From positions 1 to 34,399 of the forward strand of contig JASGMV010000044.1 in the NCBI GenBank assembly GCA_030156255.1: DNA of 34,399 bases, in the 5' to 3' direction. The notes beneath the pieces are model-generated. The model worked only from the letters and a program-made list of their open reading frames with translations, was not told the DNA's origin and did not search any database. Positions 32,211 through 34,399 of the stretch are shown here, in pieces; within the stretch, counting starts at the first letter, position 1; each line of letters starts with the position of its first letter. Source of the stretch: Desulfovibrionales bacterium. GTDB taxonomy: Bacteria > Desulfobacterota > Desulfovibrionia > Desulfovibrionales > Desulfovibrionaceae. The position numbers and the translations under genes were made by a program.

Positions 32211-34366
32211 AGCGCCAGACGATCACCACCGGGTTGGCCTTGGCCGCCCTGCTCGCGGCCCTGTTCCTGCTGCTTCCGGAGGAGGCGCGGGTGTCCGCGG
32301 CCGCGGCCAAGGAGTCCAACCCCGCGGAGAAGGTGCGCACGAACCGTTTCGCCGCGCCCCCGGGCTGGTCGGCCGTGGACCAGGACAAAGCCGTGGAGCG
32401 CGCCAAGACGCCGGCGGCGCCGGTCAAGGAGGTCCATCAGGAGGACGCCCTGCTGCGCCAGCAGCGGCTGCGCAAGCTGGGGTTGACCACGGCGGACATG
32501 CCGGCCAGCTACATGCTGCTGTCGAGCCCGCTGGTCAACACCTACGAGGACAAATACGGCCCCGTGCGCTTCATGCACGCCAAGCACGCCGCGAGCCTGG
32601 ACAACAACTGCGCGCTTTGCCACCACTACCAACCGGCGGGCGAAAACGCCCCGGAGACCGTGGCCTGCCGCGCCTGCCACCGGGAGGCGTTCAACAGCAC
32701 GGCGGCGGGCAAGATCGGGCTCAAAGCTGCCTACCACCAGCAGTGCATCGGCTGCCACCAGGCCATGCGCAAAGGCCCCACGGACTGCGCCGGCTGCCAC
32801 GCCAAAAGCCATGTGGACCACAAGGACCTAGTCCAGCTTCCGGACGACCCCACGCCCCAGCAGGTCACCAAAGAGTGCCTGCGCTGCCACGAAGAGGCGG
32901 GGCGCGACATGCTCAAAAGCGCCCACTGGTTGTGGCGCGGCCCCTCGCCCTTCACCGTGGAGCATCGCAAGGAGGTCATGAGCGGCAAGGCGACCAACAC
33001 CATCAACAACTTCTGCATCGCCGTGCCCTCCAACTGGCCGCGCTGCACCAGCTGCCACGCGGGCTACGGCTGGAAGGACGCATCCTTCGACTTCAAGAAC
33101 GAAAACAACATCGACTGCCTGGTCTGCCACGACCAAACGGGCAGCTATAAAAAAGCGCCGCCCGCGGCCGGCATGCCCGATCCCAAGACCGACCTCGTGT
33201 ATGTGGCGCAACACGTCGGGCCGTCCAACCGGGCAACCTGCGGCGCCTGCCACTTCAGCGGCGGGGGCGGGGACGCCATCAAGCACGCGGACATGTCCTC
33301 CCAGCTGCTGCACCCGGACCGCAACTGCGACATTCACATGGGCGGCTACGACTTCACCTGCGTCGAATGCCACACCACCAACCGGCACAAGATCGCGGGC
33401 CGATCGTCCTCGGTCCCGGTGGCCGAAGGGTCGCGCTCATGCACGGACTGCCACAGCGACAGCCCCCACTACGGGCAAACCCTGCTGGACCACCATTTGA
33501 ACATGCATTGCAAAACCGTGGCCTGCAACACCTGCCATTCGCCCATCTACGCCAAGTGCAAGCCCACCAAGACATGGTGGGACTGGTCGCTCGCCGGCAA
33601 CAAGTCCTACCCCGTCGCCAAGGACGAGTTCGGCATGCCGGACTACAACTGGATGAAAGGCGAGTTCCGCTGGAAGGAGTCGGCCAAGCCCGAATACGCC
33701 TGGCACAACGGCTACATGGAGCGGCTGCTCATTGGCGACGTCATGAACATGACCGGCGCCGTGGTCGACAAAAACGATTCCTACGATCAGAAAAGAAACG
33801 GACGCTACGTCCACATCACCGAGCCGTTGGGCGATATCACCGACCCGGCTTCACGCATCGCGCCGTTCAAGATCATGCGCGGCGTCCAGCCCATGGACCC
33901 GGAAAACCGCTATCTCCTGGTTCCGCACCTGTACCCCCTCAACAAGACCGACGCCTACGCCTACTGGAAGAACCTGGACTGGCAAAAGGCGTTCCAGGTG
34001 GGTATGAAGGCCGTGAACCTGCCGTACAGCGGCGCATACGGCTGGGTGCGCACGGACATGTATTGGCGCATCGAACACGAAGTCATGCCCAAGGGAATGG
34101 CTCTGTCCTGCGTGCAGTGCCACGAATCGCTCAAGGGCGAGCGGACCTGCGACCGCTGCCATCAGGACAACCGCAACGTGGACTTCAAGAAACTGGCCCA
34201 CAAGGGAACGGACTTCTCCTGGCTGGCCTCCCGCGGCCGGGACGTGCGCGGGCTGGTCAACGCCACGGACTACATCGACTTCAAGGCCCTGGGCTACAAG
34301 GGAGATCCGATCCTTTACGGAGGGCGCTTCAAGAAACTGCCGCTGGGGTATAACGCGAAACAATAA
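32207..34366 (+). CDS. 13-haem cytochrome: c3-type tetrahaem domain fused to an octahaem OTR-like domain
   Basis: 719 residues, signal peptide about 1-33. Thirteen CXXCH motifs at 135, 154, 180, 194, 224, 280, 304, 345, 385, 412, 440, 635 and 648. The first four lie in a class III (c3-type) domain. The rest match octahaem tetrathionate reductase-like proteins: CLRCHEEAGRDMLKSAHW, FCIAVPSNWPRCTSCH, NIDCLVCHDQTGSYKK, VECHTTNRHKIAGRS and the ending DFKALGYKGDPI. That is nine motifs instead of the usual eight. It is the periplasmic electron-transfer or reductase end of the complex; the substrate (tetrathionate, nitrite or another) cannot be told. Ends in TAA. Confidence 0.9.
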   Translation: MKRQTITTGLALAALLAALFLLLPEEARVSAAAAKESNPAEKVRTNRFAAPPGWSAVDQDKAVERAKTPAAPVKEVHQEDALLRQQRLRKLGLTTADMPASYMLLSSPLVNTYEDKYGPVRFMHAKHAASLDNNCALCHHYQPAGENAPETVACRACHREAFNSTAAGKIGLKAAYHQQCIGCHQAMRKGPTDCAGCHAKSHVDHKDLVQLPDDPTPQQVTKECLRCHEEAGRDMLKSAHWLWRGPSPFTVEHRKEVMSGKATNTINNFCIAVPSNWPRCTSCHAGYGWKDASFDFKNENNIDCLVCHDQTGSYKKAPPAAGMPDPKTDLVYVAQHVGPSNRATCGACHFSGGGGDAIKHADMSSQLLHPDRNCDIHMGGYDFTCVECHTTNRHKIAGRSSSVPVAEGSRSCTDCHSDSPHYGQTLLDHHLNMHCKTVACNTCHSPIYAKCKPTKTWWDWSLAGNKSYPVAKDEFGMPDYNWMKGEFRWKESAKPEYAWHNGYMERLLIGDVMNMTGAVVDKNDSYDQKRNGRYVHITEPLGDITDPASRIAPFKIMRGVQPMDPENRYLLVPHLYPLNKTDAYAYWKNLDWQKAFQVGMKAVNLPYSGAYGWVRTDMYWRIEHEVMPKGMALSCVQCHESLKGERTCDRCHQDNRNVDFKKLAHKGTDFSWLASRGRDVRGLVNATDYIDFKALGYKGDPILYGGRFKKLPLGYNAKQ

Positions 34367-34383
34367 CAACCGCCGCCTGCGGG

Positions 34384-34399
34384 GCCGGGGCGCCCCGGC
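34384..34399 (+). terminator. Probable start of a terminator hairpin at the window edge
   Basis: GCCGGGGCGCCCCGGC is a perfect palindrome 18 bases after the cytochrome stop. The T-run, if there is one, lies beyond the window. Confidence 0.45.

Overview
The window joins two kinds of DNA. Positions 1 to about 21,030 are a mobile element, probably an integrative conjugative element, sitting against the 3' end of a tRNA-Asp gene. Positions 21,029 to 34,399 are chromosomal: tRNA-Asp and tRNA-Val, a tkt-pgk-fba cluster, and a sigma-54-controlled operon for a membrane-bound, multiheme-cytochrome respiratory complex. The c3-type tetraheme domain, the NrfD/ferredoxin module and the PAS-type sigma-54 activator suggest a high-GC sulfate-reducer-like deltaproteobacterium (Desulfobacterota, perhaps Desulfovibrionales). 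That placement is inference.

The main observation is in the element. Eight genes between 1.9 and 12.8 kb are interrupted in frame by TAG and only by TAG (nine codons: 2562, 6071, 6185, 7862, 9506, 10381, 11568, 11948, 12662). In each, the reading frame resumes at once with sensible protein. The cleanest cases are a large serine recombinase whose coiled coil spans the TAG, an adenine methyltransferase whose N-terminal motif lies behind the TAG, and a VirB6/TrbL-like membrane protein. No gene of the element ends in TAG; all use TGA or TAA. On the same contig, tkt and a lysE-like gene end in TAG where their proteins should end. The simplest reading is that this part of the element is written in a code where TAG is sense. 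No CUA-anticodon tRNA was found in the window, so the decoder, the amino acid and whether the genes work in this host are open.

Element layout. 1-573 is a partial SprT-like metallopeptidase (minus). 869-7293 is a plus-strand transfer module: membrane protein, VirB6-like protein, a small protein, a membrane-anchored M15-like cell-wall peptidase, and a membrane protein. 7250-12799 is a minus-strand block: serine recombinase, small genes, adenine methyltransferase and accessory genes, several separated by a repeated hairpin plus A/C-rich leader without a Shine-Dalgarno sequence. 12925-13114 is an inverted-repeat region. 13136-14179 is a helix-turn-helix regulator. 14222-19669 is a TAG-free plus-strand module, mostly with strong Shine-Dalgarno sites, ending in a VirD4/TraG coupling protein. 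An excisionase-like gene and a tyrosine integrase close the element next to tRNA-Asp. No relaxase or VirB4 is visible, and the left end lies outside the window.

Chromosomal layout. tRNA-Val and tRNA-Asp form a small operon with two promoter-like sites. tkt, pgk and fba follow one another on the minus strand and serve glycolysis and the pentose phosphate pathway. A TPR protein, a small acidic protein and a LysE-type exporter follow. A PAS-AAA-Fis activator flanked by GTTTCA/TGAAAC repeats precedes a GG-N10-GC sigma-54 promoter that drives a NifX-like protein, a Tat-exported four-cluster ferredoxin, a NrfD-type quinone protein and a 13-heme cytochrome, coupled mostly by ATGA overlaps.
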